The translations under genes were made by a program, and so were the position numbers. The notes under the pieces were generated by a model. That model saw only the letters and a list, made by a program, of their open reading frames with translations, had not been told where the DNA came from and searched no databases. From IMG/VR virus record IMGVR_UViG_3300026484_000004, positions 1-43,962 of that record: DNA of 43,962 nucleotides, one strand, 5' to 3'. Origin of the DNA: a virus. This document shows, in pieces, positions 22,762 through 29,662 of the stretch; the first letter of the stretch is position 1; the number at the start of each line of letters is the position of its first letter.

Positions 22762-24600
22762 ATGTACAAGACAATAACAGTTGGCGACTTTTTAAGGTTA
22801 GCCAATAAGCACTACACAAAAGACAAGCCCATTTTCTGCGATATAGAAACTGACGGGCTCTACGTAAATACCTCACTTATACAATTCAGACAAGATGGGC
22901 TCTACCATATGGTTACCACTACTTCTGACCAAGCTGTTGAGAAGCTTAAAGAATGGATGGAAGATAAGTGGCTAGTTTGGTGGAATGCGCCTTACGATTT
23001 AGGAACTCTTAATTTTGAGAAAACTCCAAGGACTGATGATTTATGGGTAGCTTTTAAGATAGCTTATCCTTCGCTGCAAGAATTTACTTTGGACAAAGCT
23101 GTATCATACCTTGGCTACAAGGACTTATATGAAGGCTTAGATAAGAAAGCTTTACAAAAGGCAGGGTTTGTAAGAAATGCCTACATGTCTCAAGACCAGC
23201 TCAGATATGCTGCTGCTGATGTTGAGGCACTAGAGAGAATGTGGCAGATTGACAAAATACAAAAGGTTATGCAAGGTAATATGGCATATCGCTTGGCTAT
23301 ATACGCCATAGAAGAGGCTATGGTATGGCAACAGAATGGTATACCAATGCGCCAAGACGTAATAGCTAATTATATGATAGAGACTCAAGACACTATAGAT
23401 AGGCTAGATAATGATTTATTGCATCTAGCTGGTGACGGTTTTAATCCAAGAAGTCCTAAGCAAGTAAAAGAGCTACTAGGTATTGCTTCATCTGATAAGG
23501 CTACGCTAACACGCATCATAATTAATGGTAGTTTAGACTCATCAAAGAAGTCAAGCACAGGTAGAGGAATAGAGCAGAAGGCCGTGCAATTTACTGAGCG
23601 TCAGCAAAAACAAGCAGAAGTAATATTAGCTGCTCGCAAGGCTAAAAATGATATGTCTAAACTAATCAAGTATAATCATCCAATACTATATGGTAGATTT
23701 TCACCGGTGGGAGCAGGCACCTCAAGGTGGTCTTGCAAAGGTAGTAAGCATGTACCAGAATACGACAACTTGCAGAACTACTCAAGACAATTTAAGAGCT
23801 GCTTCGGGTTACCAGATGACAGTGATATGATTATAGTCGCAGCTGACTTTGCTACTCTAGAAATTAGAATAGCTGCCGCTATAATGAATGAGCCTAATAT
23901 GTATGCTGCACTAATGCGTGGAGATGACATACATAAGACCACAGCTTCGCTGGTTTATAATAAGCCTATTGAAGAGGTACATGGTCGTGAAAGAAGTAAT
24001 GCAAAAGTAATGAACTTTGGGCTCACCTATGGTATGGGGCTAAACGTTTTTATTCAGTATGCTTTTGATTTGTACGGAATTAAATTCAGCATAGGAGAGG
24101 CTAAAGACATTATAGCACGTTTCTTTAAAGCCTATCCTGGCTTAAAAGAGTACCATACTATGGTAGGTAATAAGATGCGCAAAGGCTCTTATATTTGTCA
24201 GACAGCTTTAGGCTATAGGATGAAGCCAAAGATGTACGCAGAAGCCATCAATGGCCCCACTCAAGGTACAGGTGGTGAAACCATGCGCTTAGCCATACAT
24301 CTAATGTATAAAAAAGACATTAGTACGTTAAAGTACTTAGTTAATAGTATACATGATGCAGCTTACCTGATAGTTCCCAAAAATGACAAAGACTACTGGA
24401 GTAAGCTCTTACATGATAGCATGCAGGAGGCTTGGTACGAAATTAGAAAGTCTAAGGTATTCTATTTTCACGATATACCTATGCCTGTTGATATTATGAG
24501 TGGTCAGCACATGGGCGATTTAGAAGAAGGTTTTGCTGGTGGCGGTCAAGCTCTGTCAGTTGAAGAAATGCGTGAAACGCAAGCAAGGAATAAGAAATGA
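22762..24600 (+). CDS. Family-A DNA polymerase with 3'-5' exonuclease, T7 gp5-like
   Basis: Replicative polymerase of 612 residues. Proofreading domain: FCDIETDG (Asp27, Glu29), WNAPYDLGTL (Asp79) and LRYAAADVEAL (Tyr149, Asp153). Polymerase domain: motif A VAADFATLEIR (Asp near 362), motif B RSNAKVMNFGLTYG (about 408-421) with Phe at the ddNTP-selectivity position, and motif C NSIHDAAYL with Asp532. Motif C has HDA where nearly all family members have HDE, so the second acidic residue is replaced by Ala533. It is shorter than T7 gp5 (704). It lies after SSB and before the nucleotide-metabolism genes and overlaps the TS-like gene by 4 bp. Confidence 0.92.
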   Translation: MYKTITVGDFLRLANKHYTKDKPIFCDIETDGLYVNTSLIQFRQDGLYHMVTTTSDQAVEKLKEWMEDKWLVWWNAPYDLGTLNFEKTPRTDDLWVAFKIAYPSLQEFTLDKAVSYLGYKDLYEGLDKKALQKAGFVRNAYMSQDQLRYAAADVEALERMWQIDKIQKVMQGNMAYRLAIYAIEEAMVWQQNGIPMRQDVIANYMIETQDTIDRLDNDLLHLAGDGFNPRSPKQVKELLGIASSDKATLTRIIINGSLDSSKKSSTGRGIEQKAVQFTERQQKQAEVILAARKAKNDMSKLIKYNHPILYGRFSPVGAGTSRWSCKGSKHVPEYDNLQNYSRQFKSCFGLPDDSDMIIVAADFATLEIRIAAAIMNEPNMYAALMRGDDIHKTTASLVYNKPIEEVHGRERSNAKVMNFGLTYGMGLNVFIQYAFDLYGIKFSIGEAKDIIARFFKAYPGLKEYHTMVGNKMRKGSYICQTALGYRMKPKMYAEAINGPTQGTGGETMRLAIHLMYKKDISTLKYLVNSIHDAAYLIVPKNDKDYWSKLLHDSMQEAWYEIRKSKVFYFHDIPMPVDIMSGQHMGDLEEGFAGGGQALSVEEMRETQARNKK

Positions 24601-25376
24601 TAAGTAACGCTGAAAGACAATACATGTCTCTGGTACAAGAGATTAAAGAGACTGGTACCTTTAAAAGTCCTACAAAGGGAAGAACCTTATCTGTTTTTCA
24701 TAGGACAATCACTATACTACCTGATGAAGTTCCTCTACTACAAGGTAGAAGGATATATTGGAAGGGAATAGTCGGAGAACTTAAAGCTTTTATGTCAAAT
24801 GAAGACACCGTAAAAGGCTTTGAAAAACATGGTTGTAACTTCTGGGGAGCTTGGGCTAATGAAGACGGCTCGCTTGATGTAGATTATGCTAGACTACTAC
24901 ATAACTTTAATGGAGTTAATCAACTATCAAGACTTATAGGCAGCTTGTCTTTAACTCCACACAGTAGGAAGCATGTTATATCTCTATGGGACCCCAGCTC
25001 TAAAGCACTACAGGTGCCTTGTGTACTTAGCTATCAGTGGTACGTAGAAGGTGCAACCTTACATATGATATGGAACCAGCGCTCAGTAGACGTTATGATA
25101 GGGCTGGCTAGTGACATGTTTAGCGCTTGGCTACTGAACAAACTAGTGGCTAAGGCAGTCGGATTAAAAGCGGGAGTGGTATATATGGACCTAGGAGATT
25201 GCCATATCTATGAAGAGCATTTACGTCTAGTTAAGAGATATATAGACAATGTATGGGATGATGTAGAAATGAAAAAGCCTAGATATCACCTAGACTTTGA
25301 CTCTATCTATGACTTTAATCTAATAGTAAGTGATTACAATCCCATTGAGACTATGAAGTTTGAGCTGAAAATATGA
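24597..25376 (+). CDS. Thymidylate-synthase-family enzyme with dCMP-type active site
   Basis: A 259-residue member of the thymidylate synthase/dCMP hydroxymethylase family. Conserved residues: Arg29 in GRTLSVF, Glu61 in GELKAF, SRK at 123-125 (phosphate arginine), nucleophile Cys142 in VPCVLSYQW, QRSVD at 161-165, and DCHIYEEH with His203 and Tyr205. Aligning ungapped from Cys142, the residue equal to E. coli Asn177 is Asp173 (GLASD instead of GLPFN), and the His after Cys is Val143. Asp at this place marks dCMP-acting enzymes such as T4 dCMP hydroxymethylase, and in studied TS enzymes Asn-to-Asp gives dCMP methylation. Predicted product: 5-methyl- or 5-hydroxymethyl-dCMP. Family is clear; substrate is inferred. 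Confidence 0.8.
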   Translation: MISNAERQYMSLVQEIKETGTFKSPTKGRTLSVFHRTITILPDEVPLLQGRRIYWKGIVGELKAFMSNEDTVKGFEKHGCNFWGAWANEDGSLDVDYARLLHNFNGVNQLSRLIGSLSLTPHSRKHVISLWDPSSKALQVPCVLSYQWYVEGATLHMIWNQRSVDVMIGLASDMFSAWLLNKLVAKAVGLKAGVVYMDLGDCHIYEEHLRLVKRYIDNVWDDVEMKKPRYHLDFDSIYDFNLIVSDYNPIETMKFELKI

Positions 25377-25738
25377 CAGTAGGCTTATTATTATTAACGT
25401 CTAAAGACCAGTACCTTAAAGAAGATGGTAGTCTACCATCTAGGCCTGCTTTTGATAAAGGTCTGCTAGAGGCTCTAATGCATGAAGAGGTGGTATGGTG
25501 TACGCAAACTACCTGGGATAGTATGCCTAATAGAATGAAGCATAACGCATTAGGAAGATGTAAATGGAACTATACTTTAAATCTTGGCATAGGGACGATG
25601 TATACTGAGCCACCTAAGCTTCTGATTATAGTTAGAAGCAAAGAGAATTTTGAGGGAGGTCGCACCTTTGACCTTAATCAATGGAAATTGCTAGTTAAGC
25701 AAAATCAGTTAGATATTTATATCTTAAAAACCTCTTAG
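25373..25738 (+). CDS. Compact DHFR-like protein
   Basis: A 121-residue protein directly after (and overlapping) the TS-family gene. It resembles the N-terminal half of dihydrofolate reductase: strand GLLLLTSKDQYLKEDGSLP (about 4-22), Asp28 at the place of the folate-binding acid, helix, strand VVWCTQ, then TTWDSMP (46-52) matching the HTWES/KTWESLP motif. Later LLIIVRS, GG at 95-96 and LDIYILKT (113-120) fit the GG...DxLYLT segment, after which DHFR normally continues for about 40 residues that are missing here. It could recycle dihydrofolate formed by a methylating TS-like enzyme, or be a degenerate binding protein. Confidence 0.5.
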   Translation: MTVGLLLLTSKDQYLKEDGSLPSRPAFDKGLLEALMHEEVVWCTQTTWDSMPNRMKHNALGRCKWNYTLNLGIGTMYTEPPKLLIIVRSKENFEGGRTFDLNQWKLLVKQNQLDIYILKTS

Positions 25739-25775
25739 AAACAACAGAGATATAGATATAAGAGATTTTATATCC

Positions 25776-25799
25776 ATATCTATATCATTATATAGATAT
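25776..25799. promoter_or_regulatory. 10+4+10 inverted repeat upstream of the HTH gene
   Basis: ATATCTATAT, four bases CATT, then its exact complement ATATAGATAT. It lies about 45 bases before the promoter at 25843-25863. It may be an operator for the HTH protein encoded next, or a weak hairpin ending the previous transcript. Confidence 0.5.
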
Positions 25800-25802
25800 A
25801 GA

Positions 25803-25832
25803 TTATCTGTCCATATAAGAGAGATATGGAGT
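25803..25832. repeat. 30-base intergenic element, copy 2
   Basis: Shares 25 of 30 bases with 11057-11086. In this copy CCATAT and ATATGG form a six-base inverted repeat separated by seven bases. It lies 10 bases upstream of the promoter at 25843. Confidence 0.55.
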
Positions 25833-25842
25833 TAAGAATAAA

Positions 25843-25863
25843 TTAAGATTAATACGATATAAT
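25843..25863 (+). promoter_or_regulatory. Promoter of the HTH/exonuclease/helicase/ligase operon
   Basis: TTAAGA, nine bases ending TACGA, then TATAAT (25858-25863), with TTAAGATTAA matching the operator-like half-site seen at other promoters. The ATG of the HTH gene is 25 bases downstream of the -10 box, with AAAGGAC. Confidence 0.6.
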
Positions 25864-25888
25864 TAAAGTAATTAAATAAAGGACTTAA

Positions 25889-26125
25889 ATGAAGATAGGT
25901 GCATATCTAAGCGCTAAGCTTGATACTGGAGAGTACGAACCTCAGTATAAGCTTGGTATGGAATTAGGGATAGGTAGCGCGCAGCTTAGCCATTATATAA
26001 CGGGAAGAACTGAGCAGCCAGCTTTAGACTTAGCAAAGCGTATTTATGAAGAAGACGGCATAGTAATATGGCCTTATTCTAAAGAAGCAGTAGGAGCGAA
26101 CGGTGAGCAAGTTTATGAAAAATGA
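25889..26125 (+). CDS. Cro/CI-type helix-turn-helix regulator
   Basis: A 78-residue DNA-binding protein. Residues about 20-45 form the HTH: YKLGMELGIGSAQLSHYITG followed by the helix ALDLAKRIYEEDG, typical of Cro/CI-like or YdaS-like proteins. The C-terminus (VIWPYSKEAVG) is a short strand likely used for dimerisation. The gene lies behind two inverted repeats and the shared 30-base element, so autoregulation and control of the TAAGATTA-type promoters are reasonable guesses. It overlaps the next gene by 23 bp. Confidence 0.7.
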   Translation: MKIGAYLSAKLDTGEYEPQYKLGMELGIGSAQLSHYITGRTEQPALDLAKRIYEEDGIVIWPYSKEAVGANGEQVYEK

Positions 26126-26438
26126 TAGTGAGAAAAATAGATTAGAGCTAATAGACCCTGACTTTATTATTGGTATAGGTTCAGTTCTAACATTCGGAGC
26201 CGAGAAGTATGAGGCCAACAATTGGAAGTTAGCTAACTCTAAAGAAGATAGAGAAAGAGTAAGAGGTGGCATGTTAAGACATCTTATGGCATATAGTAGT
26301 GGTGAGCTAGTAGACGCAGAAACTGGGCTAAGCCACCTCTATCACTTATCTTGCGGAGCTATGTTTTTAGCTTACCACGATAGAAATGCAAAAGTGCACA
26401 AAAATCAAGGCACGTTAGGACTTAGCTATGAAGATTGA
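26103..26438 (+). CDS. MazG/DUF5664-like dNTP diphosphohydrolase
   Basis: A 111-residue all-alpha NTP pyrophosphohydrolase-like protein. I use GTG at 26103 because AGGAG lies six bases before it; ATG 26115 is 12 bases downstream. Family pattern: LTFGAEKYEANNWK (about 29-42), a charged helix with RGGMLRHLMAYSSGE (54-68) and DAETGLSHLYHLSCGAMFL (71-89), as in the dATP/dGTP diphosphohydrolase (DUF5664) proteins of phages. The expected reaction is dNTP to dNMP plus pyrophosphate; the base preference cannot be read from sequence. Next to a dCMP-type TS-family enzyme it could supply the monophosphate substrate or remove unmodified nucleotide. Confidence 0.65.
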   Translation: MSKFMKNDSEKNRLELIDPDFIIGIGSVLTFGAEKYEANNWKLANSKEDRERVRGGMLRHLMAYSSGELVDAETGLSHLYHLSCGAMFLAYHDRNAKVHKNQGTLGLSYED

Positions 26439-27309
26439 AGATTTAGGTGAAGAGGAAGGATTAGATGATTATACTAAGCCTTCAAAGACTCTTCTAGTTG
26501 ATGCAGACACAATAGTATTTGCGGCAGCTTCTACAAGTGAATACGCTGATGACTTACTCCCTAGAGATATGTATAGTGATGATGAGTGGGGGGAGTTGAT
26601 AGAAGCTCCAGGCTATGATGAAGAAGGTGAGTGTATATGGGAAGTAAACCTTGATGAAGCTATGAATAAAATAGAAGAGAAGCTGCTTCGTATAAAAGGT
26701 GAGACTAATACCAAAGACATCGAGCTGTACTTTACTGAAGGTCGTAATTTTAGATATGACGTAGAGCCGATGTATAAGGCTAATCGTAAAAAGATTAGGT
26801 ATCCTCAAGGTTTAGGTGTTCTAAAAAGAATGTGCTTAGAGCGTTACAAGGGTGAGATATGCATTGCTTATGAGGCTGATGATAAAGTTGTAATGCTAAA
26901 AAGAACACAACCTGAAAAGTATGTACTATGCGCAGTTGATAAGGATGTATATAAATCTCTACCTGGTAAGCACTTCAATTACTATGAGAGTTCTAAGTAT
27001 GGAATAGATATGAAATGGGTTGAAACTGAGAGTAAAGATGCACACCAATTCCCTTATATACAAACATTAATGGGTGACTCTACGGATAATATAAAGGGAT
27101 GCCCGGGCATAGGCCCAAAGAAAGCTGAGAAAGCTTTAAACGCCCTAGTTACTCCCTGCGATATGTGGAGAGAGGTAGTAAGGTTATTCAAGTCTAAAAA
27201 GTTGACTATAAAGGACGCTATTAGAGATATGAGACTAGTGAATATGCATCAGCTAGACACAGACGGAAAAACCATAAATCTATGGAACCCTCCTTGTGAG
27301 GCAGAGTAA
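26428..27309 (+). CDS. 5'-3' exonuclease (FEN/T7 gp6-like)
   Basis: A 293-residue nuclease for RNA primer removal and host DNA breakdown. Motifs: TLLVDADTIVFAAA (Asp25, Asp27), YEADDKVVML (about 148-157), CAVDKDVY (about 173-180), and the helix-three-turn-helix GDSTDNIKGCPGIGPKKAEK (about 211-230). The first 14 residues (KIEDLGEEEGLDD) copy the SSB acidic tail (EAEDLGDDEGLDD), a feature I have not met before. The ATG lies 11 bp inside the previous gene. It belongs with polymerase, SSB and ligase in Okazaki fragment processing. Confidence 0.85.
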   Translation: MKIEDLGEEEGLDDYTKPSKTLLVDADTIVFAAASTSEYADDLLPRDMYSDDEWGELIEAPGYDEEGECIWEVNLDEAMNKIEEKLLRIKGETNTKDIELYFTEGRNFRYDVEPMYKANRKKIRYPQGLGVLKRMCLERYKGEICIAYEADDKVVMLKRTQPEKYVLCAVDKDVYKSLPGKHFNYYESSKYGIDMKWVETESKDAHQFPYIQTLMGDSTDNIKGCPGIGPKKAEKALNALVTPCDMWREVVRLFKSKKLTIKDAIRDMRLVNMHQLDTDGKTINLWNPPCEAE

Positions 27310-28502
27310 TGACACCTAGACAGCATCAAGTGGAGGGCGCAAAATGGGCACTAGAGACGATAAGAAACTATGGACTAGCTTATTTAAGCTGGCAGGAGAG
27401 AACAGGGAAGACCTTGACGGCTCTACTGGCGGTAGAGAACAGCAAAGCGAAGACTTGTCTAATAGTAACGAAGAAGAAAGCGATACCTGGTTGGACAGAC
27501 ACTTTGAAAGAGTGGGAACATCATACGATATTTACGGTAATAAACTATGAGTCTGCGCATAAGATACCTGGTAAGATACCAGCTGATTTTATAATACTAG
27601 ATGAAAGTCATCACGCCATTAGTTCTACCGGAAGACCTAGTAAAACATGGAAGACGGTATCTAGGCTTACTAAGAATAGGCCTATACTATATCTGTCTGC
27701 TACGCCTTATGCTGAGCACGTTGGCCTAATATATCATCAGCTTAAACTAAGTAGTTGGACACCTTTTAAAGAGAGAAACTTCTATGATTGGTTTAGACAC
27801 TATGGTATATCTAATATGACCAGAACACCTTATGGTCTAGTTGAGACATACACTAAGTATAAAACAGACGAAGTGCTAGATAGGCTAAAGCCTTATTTCA
27901 ACTTTAAGACCAGGGGCGAGGTTGGTATAGAACATGAGCCTAGTGTTAATCTAGTTATTGTACCTCTATTGGACACTACTAAGCAAGTAATAGAACAAAC
28001 AATAGAAGACCAGATATTTATGGCTAATGACATACAAGTACTGTTAGACAGTGATATGAAAACTCGTATGGTGCACTATCAGCTAGAAGGAGGTACTCTT
28101 AAAATAGATGATAGCAAGTCTATATTTACTACTAGTGGTAGAGAGAAGATAACTTATATAAAGGCTAACTATGAAGAAGAAAAGATTGCTATTATGGCGC
28201 ACTTCATTGCAGAGCGTAGTTTACTTGAGCAGACGTTCCCAAAAGCGCTTATTCTATCGAGTGATGGGCACGCAGAGGGAGTTGACTTACACAAAACAGA
28301 CAAGCTACTTATATATTCTATGTCGTTCAAGACAAGTAAATACACTCAAAGACTCGCTCGCCAAGCGAACCATAATAGAGATACCCCTATCGTGGTAGAT
28401 ATATTGGTAGCAGATAAACCGGGCATAGGCAAAGCTGTTTATGAAGCAGTAGCTATCAAAAAGGTAAACTTCGACAAAAATTCTTACTTAAGGAAATGGT
28501 AA
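27309..28502 (+). CDS. SF2 (SNF2-like) helicase
   Basis: A 397-residue SF2 ATPase. The Q-like start MTPRQHQVEGAKWAL, Walker A WQERTGKTLTAL (28-39), LIVTKKKAIPGW (motif Ia region), DESHH (98-102, motif II), LYLSATP (127-133, motif III), then a C-terminal RecA domain with DGHAEGVDLHKTDKLLIYS (motif V) and QRLARQANHNR (motif VI). The size and order fit the SNF2-like helicases of T7-type phage replication clusters. A role in fork remodelling or recombination is likely. TAATG overlap with the exonuclease and immediate junction with ligase indicate one operon. Confidence 0.85.
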   Translation: MTPRQHQVEGAKWALETIRNYGLAYLSWQERTGKTLTALLAVENSKAKTCLIVTKKKAIPGWTDTLKEWEHHTIFTVINYESAHKIPGKIPADFIILDESHHAISSTGRPSKTWKTVSRLTKNRPILYLSATPYAEHVGLIYHQLKLSSWTPFKERNFYDWFRHYGISNMTRTPYGLVETYTKYKTDEVLDRLKPYFNFKTRGEVGIEHEPSVNLVIVPLLDTTKQVIEQTIEDQIFMANDIQVLLDSDMKTRMVHYQLEGGTLKIDDSKSIFTTSGREKITYIKANYEEEKIAIMAHFIAERSLLEQTFPKALILSSDGHAEGVDLHKTDKLLIYSMSFKTSKYTQRLARQANHNRDTPIVVDILVADKPGIGKAVYEAVAIKKVNFDKNSYLRKW

Positions 28503-29366
28503 ATGAGCAAGATTAATAAAGCTTTAGACTACAACAAACTAATAGAGCAACAAGCAAAAGGTAAGCTATTAAAGAAGATATTACAATTCCCTTTAATAGC
28601 CCAAACTAAATATGATGGTAACTATGTTGCAGTGGAGGTAAAGAATGGAAAAACAACATTTACTACATCGGGAGGGCTTAACTATACTCATACCGACGAT
28701 GGTGGCGATTGCTTTAGATATGCTCTTGATGGTGTATATATTTGTGAGAGAGTTGCAGGCAGTGGAAAGTTGGGTGACCGTGTAAGATGTAATCTTAGAG
28801 GCCCTAAAGCTAATCAGACATCAACGGGTCACACCTATAAAGTTTTTGACTACCTATCATTAGATGATTACTGGCAAGGCTTTACTGGCGCACAGTATAA
28901 CGCAAGATATGAGCAATTACTACATAGTGGTATTGATAATAGTCGCATAGTTACATTTCAGATGATAGAAAACAAAGAGCAGTTAGCTAGTGCGTTAAGT
29001 GAGATAGTTAAAGAAGGCTATGAAGGTTTAATGCTATATCAACCAGACTTTAAGTGGAGAGACACTAAGTCAAGAACTATCGACTTGTGTAAGTACAAGA
29101 AGAGACCTACGGCTGACTTGCTATGCGCAGATACCACAGAGGGAGAAGGTAAATATGAAGGTCTTATTGGTAGTTTGGTACTTAGTGATAGTAAAGGTCG
29201 TACTGTTGCTGTTGGCAGTGGTTTGTCTGACAGTGATAGAAACCTTAGTGCAGATGATTTTATTGGTAAGGTAGTAGAGATAGAGTATGAACAAATATTA
29301 GATACATACGTACAACCTACATTTATTCAAATCAGAGATGATAAAGCAAAGGAGGATATAGACTAA
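28503..29366 (+). CDS. ATP-dependent DNA ligase
   Basis: A 287-residue nucleotidyltransferase-type ligase. The adenylation motif TKYDGNY has Lys36 as the AMP acceptor with Asp38 and Gly39; motif IV-like EGYEGLMLY (about 176-184) and motif V-like DLCKYKKRP (about 199-207) follow. The C-terminal OB-fold (about 210-287) includes LIGSLVLSDSKGRTV and DFIGKVVEIEYEQ. It is small, like other phage ligases, and would seal nicks after exonuclease action. It starts one base after the helicase stop. Confidence 0.88.
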   Translation: MSKINKALDYNKLIEQQAKGKLLKKILQFPLIAQTKYDGNYVAVEVKNGKTTFTTSGGLNYTHTDDGGDCFRYALDGVYICERVAGSGKLGDRVRCNLRGPKANQTSTGHTYKVFDYLSLDDYWQGFTGAQYNARYEQLLHSGIDNSRIVTFQMIENKEQLASALSEIVKEGYEGLMLYQPDFKWRDTKSRTIDLCKYKKRPTADLLCADTTEGEGKYEGLIGSLVLSDSKGRTVAVGSGLSDSDRNLSADDFIGKVVEIEYEQILDTYVQPTFIQIRDDKAKEDID

Positions 29367-29473
29367 TGAAATGGATAGACAAATACCTTAGATGGGCAAT
29401 GAGTGAGCCATACCTAGCTTTATTCATTGAAGCAGTAGCTATAGGCTTTTTAATTTTAGTTTATAAAGGGTAA
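29366..29473 (+). CDS. Single-pass membrane peptide after ligase
   Basis: A 35-residue peptide with GGAGG upstream of ATG 29366 and a one-base overlap with the ligase stop. The sequence starts MKWIDKYLRWAMSEPYL and ends in one hydrophobic helix (about 17-33, ALFIEAVAIGFLILVY) with KG at the end. Likely an inner-membrane peptide. Function unknown; it is the second such peptide in the early region. Confidence 0.5.
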   Translation: MKWIDKYLRWAMSEPYLALFIEAVAIGFLILVYKG

Positions 29474-29476
29474 GCT

Positions 29477-29662
29477 ATGGACAGTAAATTCAAGGACTGC
29501 GTAGATAAACTAGAGTATTGTGTCAAGGAAATAAAAAACTTGACTAGACAATTAGACGACCTACACGATGGTATGCTAATTAAAGATGCTATACTCAAAG
29601 TAGAGGAAGGTGTGGAGGTAATAGAACACATCATAGACCCCCTACAATGGGACACAAGATGA
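29477..29662 (+). CDS. Small helical hypothetical protein
   Basis: A 61-residue protein, charged and helical throughout (KFKDCVDKLEYCVKEIKNLT, then LDDLHDGMLIKDAILKVEEG), probably a coiled coil. Start ATG at 29477 follows AAAGGG. No family recognised. Confidence 0.55.
   Translation: MDSKFKDCVDKLEYCVKEIKNLTRQLDDLHDGMLIKDAILKVEEGVEVIEHIIDPLQWDTR

Noticed and set aside
27344-27550. Second ORF inside the SF2 helicase gene
   Set aside because: Alternative-frame shadow of a gene with all helicase motifs.
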